A stretch of 64,000 nt of DNA from Cheiracanthium punctorium (taxonomy: Eukaryota; Arthropoda; Arachnida; Araneae; Cheiracanthiidae). The notes under the pieces are model-generated. The model was not told the DNA's origin and ran no database searches. It saw only the letters and a list, made by a program, of their open reading frames with translations. A program made the translations under genes and the position numbers. Below, one piece after another: positions 47,401-58,433 of the stretch (within the stretch, counting starts at the first letter, position 1; each line of letters opens with the position of its first letter). Where the stretch lies: positions 1 to 64,000 of the forward strand of contig JAWZYV010012525.1 of the NCBI GenBank assembly GCA_038373885.1. The letters are read 5' to 3'.

Positions 47401-48746
47401 TTTTGGTTTTTCACATACACATCAATTTATTCAAGCAGCTTTATTTGAATGTACATCAATGTACATGTATAAGTATTTGCATGAGAAAGTCAACACGAAA
47501 GAATACATGTATTTGATGAATATGAATTTGTACGCAAATATATTTCATGTATCCTTCAAATATTTGTAAAATACTAGGCAAAAAGTCGTACGACTCAAAT
47601 TACTATTTATAGAATTGCTACGAAAAAAAATAAAAGAAAAGAAAAAAACTTGTTAAATCACAAAATTGCTCTACAGAAAAATTCCTGTTTTTACACGATT
47701 TTAAATGTATATTTAAGAAAAATATTTTTCAATATACGTATATAGATATTTTAAGCGTACATTACTTAATTTTATTTACAGAAAATACTGTCAATTTTGT
47801 CTAGATATTTTGTTTGAAAGGGATCTCAGGCGACGTGGAAACGTTTATCAAATACAAAATGAAAACACACTTGATTATTTGAATCAAGAGCATTTTTATG
47901 GAAAATTCCTTAAAGGTTCAAGGTTCTACAAAAAATATCGAAGAATTCGTTAAATTGAGGCTCCGCCGTAGAGTAATGGCGTTCGGATGTTAAAACTGGG
48001 AGCAAGACCCGCTCCAGCAGTTTTGTCGCCCCGGCCCTTTTTTTGCTAATAAAAGGTACTTTACGAATTAGAACCAAAATGCAGCCTAGACAATACAAAC
48101 TGTAAATTTAAAAAAAAAAAATCGATGTCTATGAATTCTTATTTGGGTATTTACCATATCAATATTTTTTTCACACTCACTGCCAAATAGCTTCCCACAA
48201 ATATTGGCGGCTCCAACAGATTTTCCCGTTGTCCGCTCTAGAGCGGTCTCTGATGATATAATTAGGGATAGGAGATGTATATATTGTTGTCGTCAACCGC
48301 AGGAGGAAGCCGACCCTATCGGCTTTGCAGCCACTGACTGTACATGGAAGGTTCCCCAATTTTGAACTAATTCAGGATGAGGAGAGCAGAAGTGTGTAAA
48401 ATATTTATATCAAATAACTTAAATTACTATGCTAATTAAGATGTGGAGATAGGGCCGTAACAAGAATTTGCAATGAGGGAGGTGCCCGGTCAGGACCAAA
48501 GTCGACATGCTGAGGGCTACAGTTAGCCATAAGCTGGCTACATTTAGGAGGGAAACTGCCCCTCCCTATTTCCCCTTACCTGCGTCCATGTGTGGGGGGC
48601 ACTACCCCCCTTCCTAATCACTGCCCATATAGAGACTTTTTAATAGAGGGGTACTCCACTTTCCCCAACTTAAACGCCATTTTTATAAGTTCAGTCACAA
48701 ATCGCCCCCCCCTTGAGTGATTTCTGGATCCGCGCCTGTACATAGC

Positions 48747-50563
48747 ATATGTATATGGCACACACAATTATTAGTTTTTTAAATCATTATTTCAAAACAT
48801 GAAGATGAAGGTGATGTAAAAATGAAATTCTATCTAAAGTGAGTATTCCAATTACGAAAGGTTCAGGGTGAGTCTACTATTTCCAATAAAAGTAAGCTGA
48901 ATATGTGCTACAACAATACATCCGAAACTTCAGCAAGCCATGCAGCAATTAAAAATTCTGTTGCATAATTTAATGTTACATTTACTTTAAATTGGAATAT
49001 TAATTGATTTAATTAATATAAGTAATTAAAAAAAAGAGTAGAAGTATCCATTACAGTCAATCCCTGATATTTTGAATCTCCAAATCTGAAAGCCTTGTAA
49101 TGTTGGGGGGGGGGGGGAGAAGAAATGTCCTGCATTTTTCTAATGACATATTTTCTATTTAGTTAGCTTGAAATTTTTTTTTTTTCCCCATATGTACTAA
49201 ACTCTTCATCTCGAATTGTGGCTTTGTGAGAGATTCAAGTGAATGAAGATGAATTATTTCCTAAAATACAACATACGCAGGTACTATTAATTTACAGGCT
49301 ATTTTTTTAATATAAACCAAAAATATCTTTTATTAGCAATGGCACCAAAATTATCATTAATTTTATTTTACATGCTTTTAGAACACACTTTTAGGTTTAT
49401 TAAAAAATTTAAAAAATAGACATTTGGCATCTATACAGCCTCACCTTTTAATGATATTTTGAAAAAAATATGTTTTTGACCTTAAAATTATGAAGATAGA
49501 AACACCAAATTTTAATCTTTTTTTTTTTTTTTTTTTTTTCCCTACCATTATTATACAAAAAATACATCAGTGAGTTTTCTATGAAATCTACATACCTTAC
49601 AGGAAATGCTATTTAAAAAAGAAAATAATAAATAAGAATGTTTGTTTTTGACTGTACTATGAATTTTTTTCTTACTCCATCCATAATCCATCATAGGTCA
49701 AAATAATTTAATAGATTTTTTAAAAATTAACATGGTCATGTTACATATTTTATTAAATGCCACAAACAACTGAACAAAATGACATAAATTTCAACTTTGT
49801 ATGTCAAATAGGTTTTGGGTAACAACCATTTAAAAATTAGTATGGCATTGAAATTTTCTAATTTTTTCAAAAATTCATAACTTGGAAATAACTTGTTTTT
49901 TTAAACCTGAAAATTTGTATTTTTCATCTAATGTGCTAGTACTACATCTAAACCAAAAATCATCAATATCTGAGGAATGACATTTTGACCATTGCTTGGT
50001 TTTATGTGAAAATAACCCAACAGCAAAAATACAATAAATATTAAAATACTTGATTAAGCAGTCAAAATACCACTGTTTTGATTTTAAATCCTATTAGATT
50101 ACCCTTTTTGCTCCAATTAAAATATATATATATATATATATATGACTCGTTAGTGCTATGCTTCAGTAAAAAAAATGTTAAAATAGTAAATGCTTAAATT
50201 TATTTTAAAAAATCTAAATTAAGTATGAAAAAAATTATTATTTTCTATTCTTAAAAATATTATATCCTATAACTTATTTTTTATGTTAATCTGTACAGTA
50301 TAACCTTTATACCTTGAAATTTCTAGGGGGATAAAATAATTATGCACTGAATTATGATTTTTTTTTTTGAATATAGCATGTATGAAAATCGGAGCAACAA
50401 GGATGATTGCAGTGTGAGATTTTTGAAAACTTTCAATTTTTTTTTTTTTAAACTATTTGACCTAGCACAAAAAAAAAAAAATTACAGGAGTTAGTTTCTT
50501 CATAGTCTGAACAAATCAGCCAAATTTCAAGAAAATCTGAGAGGGTGGGTAACATGGCCTGGG
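48747..50563. other. Unassigned AT-rich region
   Basis: There is no gene. A G run is at 49104-49117, a T run at 49518-49539 and an (AT)n tract at 50121-50142. The right part probably belongs to the repeat family whose inverted terminus (GGGTGAATTGACATGGAATG) appears at 51209-51230 after the hAT insertion. Confidence 0.5.
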
Positions 50564-51203
50564 CAGTGCCATATTACCGGCAGGGCAAACGGGGCAACTG
50601 CCCAGGGTCCACAGATTTTAAGGCCCCAAAAATCTTACATCTTACACTTTTATAATTTTACCATAAAATCACAAAGGATAATAAAATTTTATAAGTTAAA
50701 TTATTTTTTAATTATAAAGTATGAACAGTGAAAATAATTCAAATTTACATTTGTATAAATTAATTTACATATATTTTTAATTCTTCGAAATGCTCTATAG
50801 TCGATTCAGCATACCAATATGTAGGAAAGTAACTAACCACATTTTGTAAAGAGTATTTTTAATATTAAAAAATTGCAAAATTTTTGAATTATTTGTCATT
50901 TTAAGAAATATTTATAAAAATGACTGTTTACAAAAAGTGGTTGTATTCCGTAGATGTTAGCAACTGTGATATAGCATTTCGATGTAACATTTAACTATTT
51001 GTTTGTTTGACATCCTGTAACTATATTCGTTTATTTCAGATTACTCAAAACAAAATTTGTGTTTGGAAGGGGTAAAATATTCAAAACTTTCAGTATAAAC
51101 CAATCATAAACTTTTTTTTTTTTTTTTTTTAAGGGGAAGGTTATTACTTGGGGCCCAATTTTTTCTTCTGCCCAGGGCCCACAGTTGTCTCGATCGGGCT
51201 CTG
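50564..51203. mobile_element. hAT-like element (GGGGCAACTGCCC family) with exact target duplication
   Basis: GGCCTGGG occurs at 50556-50563 and 51204-51211. The element starts CAGTGCCATATTACC and ends GATCGGGCTCTG, so only the outer CAG/CTG and scattered positions are inverted. G/C-rich blocks (GGGGCAACTGCCCAGGG and CTGCCCAGGGCCCACAG) face each other near both ends. It is 640 bp, AT-rich inside, without coding capacity. Removing it rejoins a GGGT-GAATTGACATGG terminus. Confidence 0.82.
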
Positions 51204-51211
51204 GGCCTGGG

Positions 51212-52532
51212 TGAATTGACATGGAATGACCGCCGGGATAATACGTAAGTACCGAGAAGACTGTCCGAAATTGAGGTTAAAAGTGAATTTTTAAGGGGTT
51301 TTTTTTTTCCCCAATTTAATCGCCAAGTAACCAAAATATATCACTAAGATGACGGCAGTGAAAATCTAACCAAATTATCAATTAAAAATATTCTTAGGGA
51401 AATTTTCTGTACTTGTGGGTTAGAAAAAACACCGAAATTCTCAATTGTCGAAAGCGAATCTCCTGACAGTATTTACCCTCCTACCAAGGGTCCAGGGATC
51501 CAGAGCCCTCCGAAATCTCAGTTTTTGATAACTAAATAATAATGTTGTAAATGATTATTAAGTCGTTTTGTGAAAAATTCTGTCTTTTTCACTGTTTGGA
51601 ACCTATCCGAATTTTTTTTCTGGATACGTCCCTGCCACCAACAGCATGATTACGATCTTATTGAAATACTAATCTTGCCAAAATATTCTTTACGCTGCTA
51701 CAGCCCACAAGTACCTATATTTCTAATTCCGATCTTACGAAAACGAATTACCAAAACATCATGGAAACATTGCTGTGATCTTGGTGCTTATGATCTCTGT
51801 GATTTTGTCTTCGCCAAGTAAGATCGGTGGCAGTAACATCAAACATACCGTTTCCTGAAGCACATTTAAATTACATAATCATTACCAGGCTATAAATATA
51901 TTAACATCTCTGATAGTTACATCTTTCTTTCGCACAAAAAAAAAAAAAAAACTGGAGACATAAAGCAATAGCAAGAGAGTAATTTAAGAGCAGAAACATT
52001 AAAGTGTATTTATATACAAATATAAAACTATAGATCAAAATGTTAAGCATACCAATAAAGCAAATTTGTTTTGTGTATATAGTTTCAGCATGCAAACCTT
52101 ATCCCCGAGCCATTCAATACATCATGCAACTCAAATCATTTAATAGAATCATTCGAAGTGGTTATTTTCACCACCGTTTCAAGGCCATACAACCGGAAGT
52201 AGGAAGAAGGAAGAAAGCATCGCCAAAGTCGATCTTGAGCTGTTTTCGCCAAGAATATTATTTCGCCAACCATTCCGCGCGTATTCGTATTGTTAACGTT
52301 GTTTTTTCCCGCTGAAATAGAGATGGACGGTTCGACTCATTTTACTGATTCGAATCTCAACTCACTCACTACTTTGATGATTCGAATCTTGAATCAATAA
52401 AACAACTAAAGAAATTTTCCCTCTCTCTGCACCGAAAGCCGTACTATTTAAACACCCTTCACCCATTCATCGGGTTTCTTCTCCGCTGAGTTCTCGGGCA
52501 GCTAGTATCTCTCTCTCCTTGCTCGAGTAAAA
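51212..52532. other. Unassigned region with a single MITE-like end
   Basis: CTGGATACGTCCCTG ending at 51634 looks like a right terminus of a hAT-like MITE (CAGGGACGTATCCAG inverted) but no left partner is visible. The 91-codon frame near 52040 has no recognised domain. Confidence 0.45.
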
Positions 52533-53045
52533 CTAGTGCTTAAACTGCCCGAAATGAAAATACAGGGGAGCTTCGTATGACCCCCCGGGCCTGTAAGATT
52601 AAAAGGTTAAGTTTGGTGTCAAAGTATTCGAAATTTTATGTATCGATGGGGGGATACGTCCAGGGGGGGTCGAGAATCAATAAAAACGCGCTCCGATGGA
52701 TAGTTTCCGAGATCTACGTTAATTAATTATGATAATTAGACTAATTAACTATGATTGAGGCTTAAAAGGACTGCAAACATGTAGAAATTGGCTTTGGGAT
52801 GGTATGAGATGCCGCCGGAGGAGGCTAGTGTTTAAAATGCTCAAATTGAAAATATAGGGGAGCTTCGTATGACCCCCTGGGCCTGTAAGATTAAAAGGTT
52901 AAGTTTGGTGTCAAAGCATTCGAAATTTTAAGTGTCGGTGGGGTGTTGAGCCTAGGGGGGGTCGAGAATCAATAAAAACGCGCTCCGGTGGATAGTTTCC
53001 GAGATATACGTTAATTAATTATGGTAATTAGACTAATAAACCACC
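52533..53045 (+). repeat. Two-copy tandem repeat, ~296-bp period
   Basis: Copies start at 52533 and 52829. Shared blocks include GGGGAGCTTCGTATGACCCC, GTAAGATTAAAAGGTTAAGT, GGGTCGAGAATCAATAAAAA and CGCGCTCCG followed by GGATAGTTTCCGAGAT. Conserved blocks alternate with variable spacers, and copy 2 is truncated. The repeat is richer in GC than its surroundings. I do not recognise it. Confidence 0.88.
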
Positions 53046-53302
53046 CAGGTAGCACAAAGATATTGACGAATGTCCACCGATATCGGGCAATATTTTGAAA
53101 GTCTCTGAATGTCATACATTGAATTTACGACATCTGCCGATATTGGCAGATATTAATTAAAAGTAATCCTTTTTAAAAACATTTAAGAGAATTTCTTCAA
53201 TTATTTTATAACCTTATCATTCAGAAATAACATCCTAATGTTTTTTTTTTTTTCATTTAGTCCAATTTTTTAGCGATATACTCATTTCAATGTACTATTT
53301 TA

Positions 53303-53446
53303 AACATTGGTGAATATCAGGGAATATCGCAGAAATGATATTCTGTTTACAACATTGGTGAATATCAGGGAATATCGCAGAAATGATATTCTGTTTACAA
53401 CATTGGTGAATATCTGGGAATATCACAGAAATGATATTATGTTTAC
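53303..53446 (+). repeat. 48-bp tandem repeat, three copies
   Basis: Units at 53303-53350 and 53351-53398 are identical; the third (53399-53446) has three or so changes. Each starts AACATTGGTGAATATC. A partial fourth follows. The unit is a multiple of three, so open frames pass through on both strands by chance. It lies 130 bp upstream of a predicted first exon. Confidence 0.95.
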
Positions 53447-53577
53447 AACATTCAACTCGCGCATGCGTACTAATCGTTATTCTTGGCGTGCGGGAGGAAC
53501 AGGAATTCCCAAACATCAACAACGTGTAAAGTCGGAGGCCGCCATTGAACTTATTTCAGGATACATTTCTGATCGTC

Positions 53578-53609
53578 ATGGCAAAGGATATAGAATTATC
53601 TTCTAAAAT
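53578..53609 (+). CDS. Possible first coding exon of a THAP-domain protein
   Basis: ATG at 53578 in the context GATCGTCATGG opens ten codons (MAKDIELSSK) and stops at donor GTAAGTAC at 53610, leaving two bases. The next exon needs exactly that phase. The ~120 bp upstream (53455-53577) is richer in CpG than its surroundings, as in a promoter or 5' untranslated region. No transcript evidence is available. Confidence 0.45.
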
Positions 53610-53719
53610 GTAAGTACATCTTTTATGTTATTTAACTGTCATTTACATTGTTTTTTTTATATATTGATTTATGTATTGTTTGTTTATATGACGATGCAAC
53701 AAAGAATATGCTGCACATC

Positions 53720-54071
53720 TAGCGTTGCCAGGCGTCCGGATAAAGCCGGACATAGTTAGGCTTTTGGATTGCGTGTCCGGCCAAACTGGACGGTGTTCCG
53801 CTTTTGCTAGGCTTTTTACTGGTGACTTTGGATGATTAGTCATAAAGTACTTGAACTGATTTGGCATTCATGTTATTTATATTTCATTAGAATTTAACAG
53901 ATTCATGGTAATAATAAAAAAAAGCTTGATTTTGCATACAATTTTTTTGTCGTACCTATTAATACTGAGACAAAATCCTCAGTATTGTGAGCTGTCCGGC
54001 CTTTTTACCCAAATGTCCAGCCAAACTGGCTGGTCTGTCCGGCTATTGGGTTTGGCGACCTGGCAACCCTA
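53720..54071. mobile_element. 352-bp hAT element with TAGSGTTGCCAGG ends
   Basis: The left end TAGCGTTGCCAGGCG and right end CGACCTGGCAACCCTA are inverted repeats. TGCACATC is duplicated exactly at 53712-53719 and 54072-54079. Internal GTCCGGCCAAACTGG and TGTCCAGCCAAACTGGC motifs repeat. It sits in the intron of the possible THAP gene. Confidence 0.94.
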
Positions 54072-54333
54072 TGCACATCAAATCAGTATTTTTTTTCTAC
54101 AATTTTATAATTTTTCGTGAAAGGTGTTTTTGTCTGCACTTTCTATGTTAGCGATATTTTGAAAGAGAACGTAAATATATTTGCCGTTGCGGCCATTATG
54201 TGAAATATTCTTGTACATTTTTATTGTGATTGTTATAGTGCACAAAAAATACTGAGTTATTTTTGATATAGTGCACACTAAAAATATAATATCGAAGCTT
54301 TGGGGGGGGGGGGTGATTTAAGCTTCTTAGAAG

Positions 54334-54583
54334 CAGTAGCGGATCTAGGGGAGGGGCTAGGGGGCTTCAGCCCCCCCCCCAAAAGAGATTGCTAAAGGGT
54401 AACATTCTGCTTTATTATACACTTTAAACAGCTAAAATGATAATATTTTATAACTTAGCCCCTCCCAAAAGCATGCACATTGATTTTGACTGAAATTTTG
54501 ATTTGCAGTACATTTTAATTGGGTGAAATAAGCTTTTTTTAAAATTTAGCCCCTTCCAAAAGAAATTTCTGGATCCGCCACTG
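54334..54583. mobile_element. 250-bp hAT MITE (CAGTAGCGGATC family)
   Basis: The ends CAGTAGCGGATCTAG and CTGGATCCGCCACTG are inverted. CTTAGAAG is duplicated exactly at 54326-54333 and 54584-54591. Poly-C and poly-G tracts lie near the left end. It has no coding content. Confidence 0.94.
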
Positions 54584-54591
54584 CTTAGAAG

Positions 54592-55171
54592 CAAAGAAGT
54601 TTATCTTCATCGCAGTTTATATCAGAAGTTTTAATTTAGTCTCGGAACATATTTCTAATTTTTTTTGGGGGGGGGGGCGAGTATAGAGCTTTTGAAACGT
54701 TTAAAGCTCAACTTCATGTGTTTAAAATTAATGTGAAGAAACACAAGAATTACATTCAATATTAAGTAGCTAAGAAAATTGGAGGAAATACAAATTGTTA
54801 TTTTTTTTATTGTTTAGTGGTTAGTCTAGTAGTTAGTTCGCAGCGTACTTTGAGTTTCATTTTGCATGTGATATACCATCATTTCAGGGTTGGGTTTTTG
54901 ACTTCAAAAACTGGTTTTCGACATGACAAGTATCAAAATCTGGTTTAAACCGTCAAAAACTAATCCATAAAAGAAAAAGAACAATATGCAAACTAATTAT
55001 GCAGTATATTGCATTAAACTAAATGCCTAATTAAAATTAATTATATTAAAATATAATAATTATACTAGCACATAAGTTGTGCTCACTAAGAATAATTAGT
55101 TTAATACCATTTACATAATACAAATTTATAAATTTAATGTATACAATATTATATATAAAAATTGTATATAT
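54592..55171. other. Unassigned AT-rich DNA
   Basis: A T/G run (TTTTTTGGGGGGGGGG) is near 54661. Nothing else is recognised, except that CAAAAACTGGTTTTCGACATG near 54907 and a TTTTTGACATGATGGTTTAAAC segment near 55864 are similar, facing copies of an unnamed repeat. Confidence 0.4.
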
Positions 55172-55368
55172 CAGTGGCACAGCCAGAAATTTATCATGTG
55201 TGTGTGTGGTTACAACTACTGCAACTCACATATATGTATACGTGTGTGTGTGATACGGGAGTGAAGAATATACTTTTTGTATGACGAAGAATATACTTCT
55301 TGTATGACAAAAAATATTCCTCATTGGAGGGGGTTGTGACTCCCCTATCCCCCTTGGCTACGCCACTG
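55172..55368. mobile_element. hAT-type MITE, relative of 10896-11070
   Basis: The ends CAGTGGCACAGCCAG and CTTGGCTACGCCACTG match the 10896 element, as does the internal CAACTCACATATATGTATACG. Flanks are AT repeats (GTATATAT and ATATATGT), so the target duplication is ambiguous at 6 of 8. A TATACTT-TTGTATGAC segment is internally duplicated near 55268-55310. Confidence 0.85.
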
Positions 55369-56378
55369 ATATATGTAATTAATGAATAATATTCTGCAGT
55401 TTTTCAAAAATTTCAAACTAACGTATGGGTAAACATTTCGTAGAAGAAACATCAAGTTTATTTTTGGTTTAATCTAAATATCTAAATTGAAAAGGCTTTA
55501 AGGAATAGCCAATAGCATAGCAATTTCACTCATTTAGACTAAAGAGATAAAAGATCAGATCGTTTTAACTATCAGTATACTAAAGTTTTCCATTCAAAAT
55601 AGAATTAGTAAAAAATTTTGGGACTTGGATGCTATGAGTAAGCACATCTTTACAAAGTACATAATGGCCTTACTTCTTAAAAATAAATAAACCTGATAGA
55701 TGTAAACAAAGTAAGCATTTTTTACTGATTATAGTGCTTTATTTTTCTAAATATTAATTGATTAATTCATAACAGATATTGAAGTACAAGCTATTTTGCA
55801 ATAAAGTAAAACACTTAAAAGTATTGTTTATTTTTTCCACTCAATATTTGAGGTTTTTGACAGTTTTTGACATGATGGTTTAAACCATGGTTAAAACTGT
55901 CAAAAACTAGCCAACCCTGCATCATTTGTTTCCATCGCATAACTTTTACTACTTTAAAAATCTCAATTTTTTTTCTGCTGGAGCACAATCATGACCCACA
56001 GCAAATTTTAGTTAATGAAATTTGTAACACATATCTTGTATCTTGATTATCAAATTTATAATTTTAGAAAAGTTGGTCACGAGATATTTTGATATGGAGT
56101 GCCATACCTATTTTGTTGAGGACTGTGTATCAAATTGTAACCTAAGTTTCATCTGTAAGCTAAGTAAACAGTCAGATATTCGGGGGGGGGGGGGGCTGGC
56201 TTACAGTTGCCTTAACCACCAGTCTGGATACGTGCCTTAGTTCGTTATATACTGGGTTTGCTATAAGAGTTCGACTGTATAGGAGAGATGAAAAATGATG
56301 ATCTATCATATAATGAAATATGGTTATTTTTCCCGTGGTTTTCTCCAGTTGTTGTAATGTGAATATTCCTTCTCGGTC

Positions 56379-56421
56379 CAAAGGCATTCTCCCCCCCCCC
56401 CCAGGGGGAGAATGCCTTTGG
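56379..56421. repeat. 18-bp perfect hairpin with poly-C loop
   Basis: CCAAAGGCATTCTCCCCC and GGGGGAGAATGCCTTTGG are exact inverted arms separated by a short C-rich loop. Adjacent sequence is not repeated. It could be a folded-back replication error or a MITE remnant. Confidence 0.9.
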
Positions 56422-57136
56422 TTTTTCAGTTTTTCATTTGGTTGTGCAACTGCACCCCCTATTTGCCACCCCTGATCCCCCCATTACGCAGATAACCTTT
56501 GTAGTTTTGCTGTAATTAAAAGCAGCCTTGTGGACACTATTAACAGAGAATTGCATTATCTAAAATTATTCGAACTCAGTTACAGACAGCGCTCGAAAGT
56601 TGTGGTTGTCTGCTTACCCAGGGCTGTCAGATTTTTAAACGGGCAAGTAAAACAAAGAATTCAGTTGCCCTTAGGGCAACCAAAAAGAAAAGAATTTTCT
56701 TTCATGGTAATTATCAAAAAGAGTAGAAAGAAAGAAACTACTATTGTTTTATCTTCAGTGTGCTCGTTTCCTATTTGTTTACAAGCAGCCGATCACCGTC
56801 AAGAGAATTCTGCCATCATAGTCAAATCATACGTAGTCAAAAATCCATTTTTCATAGTAACGGCCGCAATTTAAAAAAAAAAAAAAATGTATAGCAAAAG
56901 TTGCATGGGCAACAAACTGTACTTGGCTGTGACCAAAATAATTTCAGAGATTGCCCGAGGGGCAGCACAAAAAGAAAACAAAACACAAGATTCTACCCTT
57001 AGTTACAGACATTGCGGATAAGTTATTTGTAAAAATATTTCATGTTAATGTACGGGCTATTTTGCTTCAATATTGTCATTTGTAAAACTTTTTGTTTTGA
57101 CTTCACCCCCTTTTTAATTAGTTTTTCTTTCTACAG

Positions 57137-57235
57137 AAAAAAGAAGTCCTCCCATGTTACGTGTGTCCTTTATGACACAGCTAGAGTGAAAGAACATGAA
57201 TGCCAATATCATAGGTTTCCGAAAGACCCAATAAT
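57137..57235 (+). CDS. Possible THAP zinc-finger exon
   Basis: A polypyrimidine tract and acceptor (TTTTTCTTTCTACAG) precede the exon, and donor GTAAGTG follows at 57236. The 33-codon stretch contains HVTCVLYDTARVKEHECQYH and RFPKDPI. The pattern Y-H-R-F-P-K-D-P is the hallmark of the N-terminal half of THAP (C2CH) DNA-binding domains, which occur in host transcription regulators and P-element transposases. The usual second Cys (C-x2-4-C) is not in its standard place, so the finger may be degenerate. Phase agrees with the exon at 53578. A possible 22-bp next exon at 58233-58254 has good splice signals but no family support. Confidence 0.5.
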
Positions 57236-57544
57236 GTAAGTGTTAATTTTAGTAATACCATGTGTTACTCATTTTGTAATGAAGCTATCAACAAATTCTT
57301 TATGTATGGTAATGTACAATGTAGGGTGTGCACGGAATATTCGGTATACTGGCAGTATACCTATTCGACTGTATACCGTGACGGTTCGGCCAAATACTTA
57401 AATATTCGACAACCGAATAGTAAACAAATTTAAGTATTCCCCAATTAGTAAACAAATACATATTTTTTATATCAGAAATGAAAGATATAGTATAGTACCA
57501 TAGTACTAAATTGATTCAAGTTGTTACTAATATCACATGTGAAT

Positions 57545-57640
57545 AAGCGTTAGAAACCCGTATAAAGTCCTCCTACCAAGGCACCCCCATCCTTGGCAGA
57601 TAGTCCTAACGTAGCATTCCACAATCACACAAAAAACAAT
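57545..57640 (+). repeat. SINE-like repeat fragment
   Basis: AAGCGTTAGAAACCC, then TCCTCCTACCAAGGCACCCC, then TCCTTGGCAGATAGTCCTAA resemble the body of the repeat at 39031-39270. Confidence 0.5.
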
Positions 57641-58433
57641 ATCCCAATGAAATTAGTTTTAATGTAAGATGTTAAATTTGAATTTTGTTGCTTTTCAGTT
57701 TTTCTTAAATCATGACACATTGCATTAACCTGTGCTATTACTAACTGATTTAAATTTGAAACAGTAATCAGGAAAAAAAAAACTCATAACATTAAGGTAA
57801 TTAACTCCTAAAGTAATCAATATGCTTATTCATTAGGGATGAGAATTCATTTGTGGTGAATAGTCACTGTTTGTCAGATACAACAGAAATGAAATCCGAA
57901 AGTGATCCAACAGATGGGAGCACCATTCAGACCCTTGATCTAGTCTTAAGAACTTGACCCACTAACGAGGGGATGGGAGGCCCTGATGGGTTACTTCTGG
58001 TTCATCTTTTAGTTTCGCTTCACGTTTGTTGTAGTTTTGATTCATTTTTAAGTTCTAATTCTAGCCTTTTGAGGCGACATTCAGATGCTACATTGTAACA
58101 AAGATGTCAACTGACTGGCAGTAATAGTCTGTTCCAAATATGTTAGAATTAAATTCAATATTCACTTATCCATATGCGTATTTCATGCAACTTTAACTCA
58201 TTGTCTCACATATTCATCCTGTTGGATTTCAGAAGTGTCCAGAATCAAGGAAAGGTAAGCAATTACCTTATTCTATATTCACAAAGTTCGAAGCTAAATC
58301 ATGAAGATAATCATATTCTATAATTATGCACAATATCCTACTTATATTCGATATTATACTAGATATTCTACATATTATGAATCCAATTCTAAATTCATTC
58401 CATACATATTTCTGGTCCGTTCCAGCCTGACCC

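Larger units (their letters stand above)
39541..48738 (+). mobile_element. Full-length hAT transposon with intact ends
   Basis: The ends CAGGCGCGGATCCA and TGGATCCGCGCCTG are perfect inverted repeats. TACATAGC occurs directly outside each end (39533-39540 and 48739-48746), an exact 8-bp hAT target duplication. The 9.2-kb element carries one spliced transposase gene in the plus orientation. The terminus belongs to the same GGATCC-containing group as the MITEs at 22246 and 54334, so this kind of element may have mobilised them. Size is large for a hAT because of a 3.7-kb intron. Outside the gene, 46871-48738 is AT-rich with a possible SINE-like piece near 47950-48040. Confidence 0.95.

Noticed and set aside
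47950..48060. Possible tRNA or SINE head (GTAGAGTAATGGCG...)
   Set aside because: Only a loose A-box resemblance; no B box or tRNA fold could be supported.
53307..53606. A 99-codon frame running through the 48-bp repeats
   Set aside because: The unit length is a multiple of three, so frames stay open on both strands by chance.
58233..58254. 22-bp micro-exon as the third exon of the THAP gene
   Set aside because: Splice signals and phase fit, but the encoded residues have no family support, so I left it out of the annotation.
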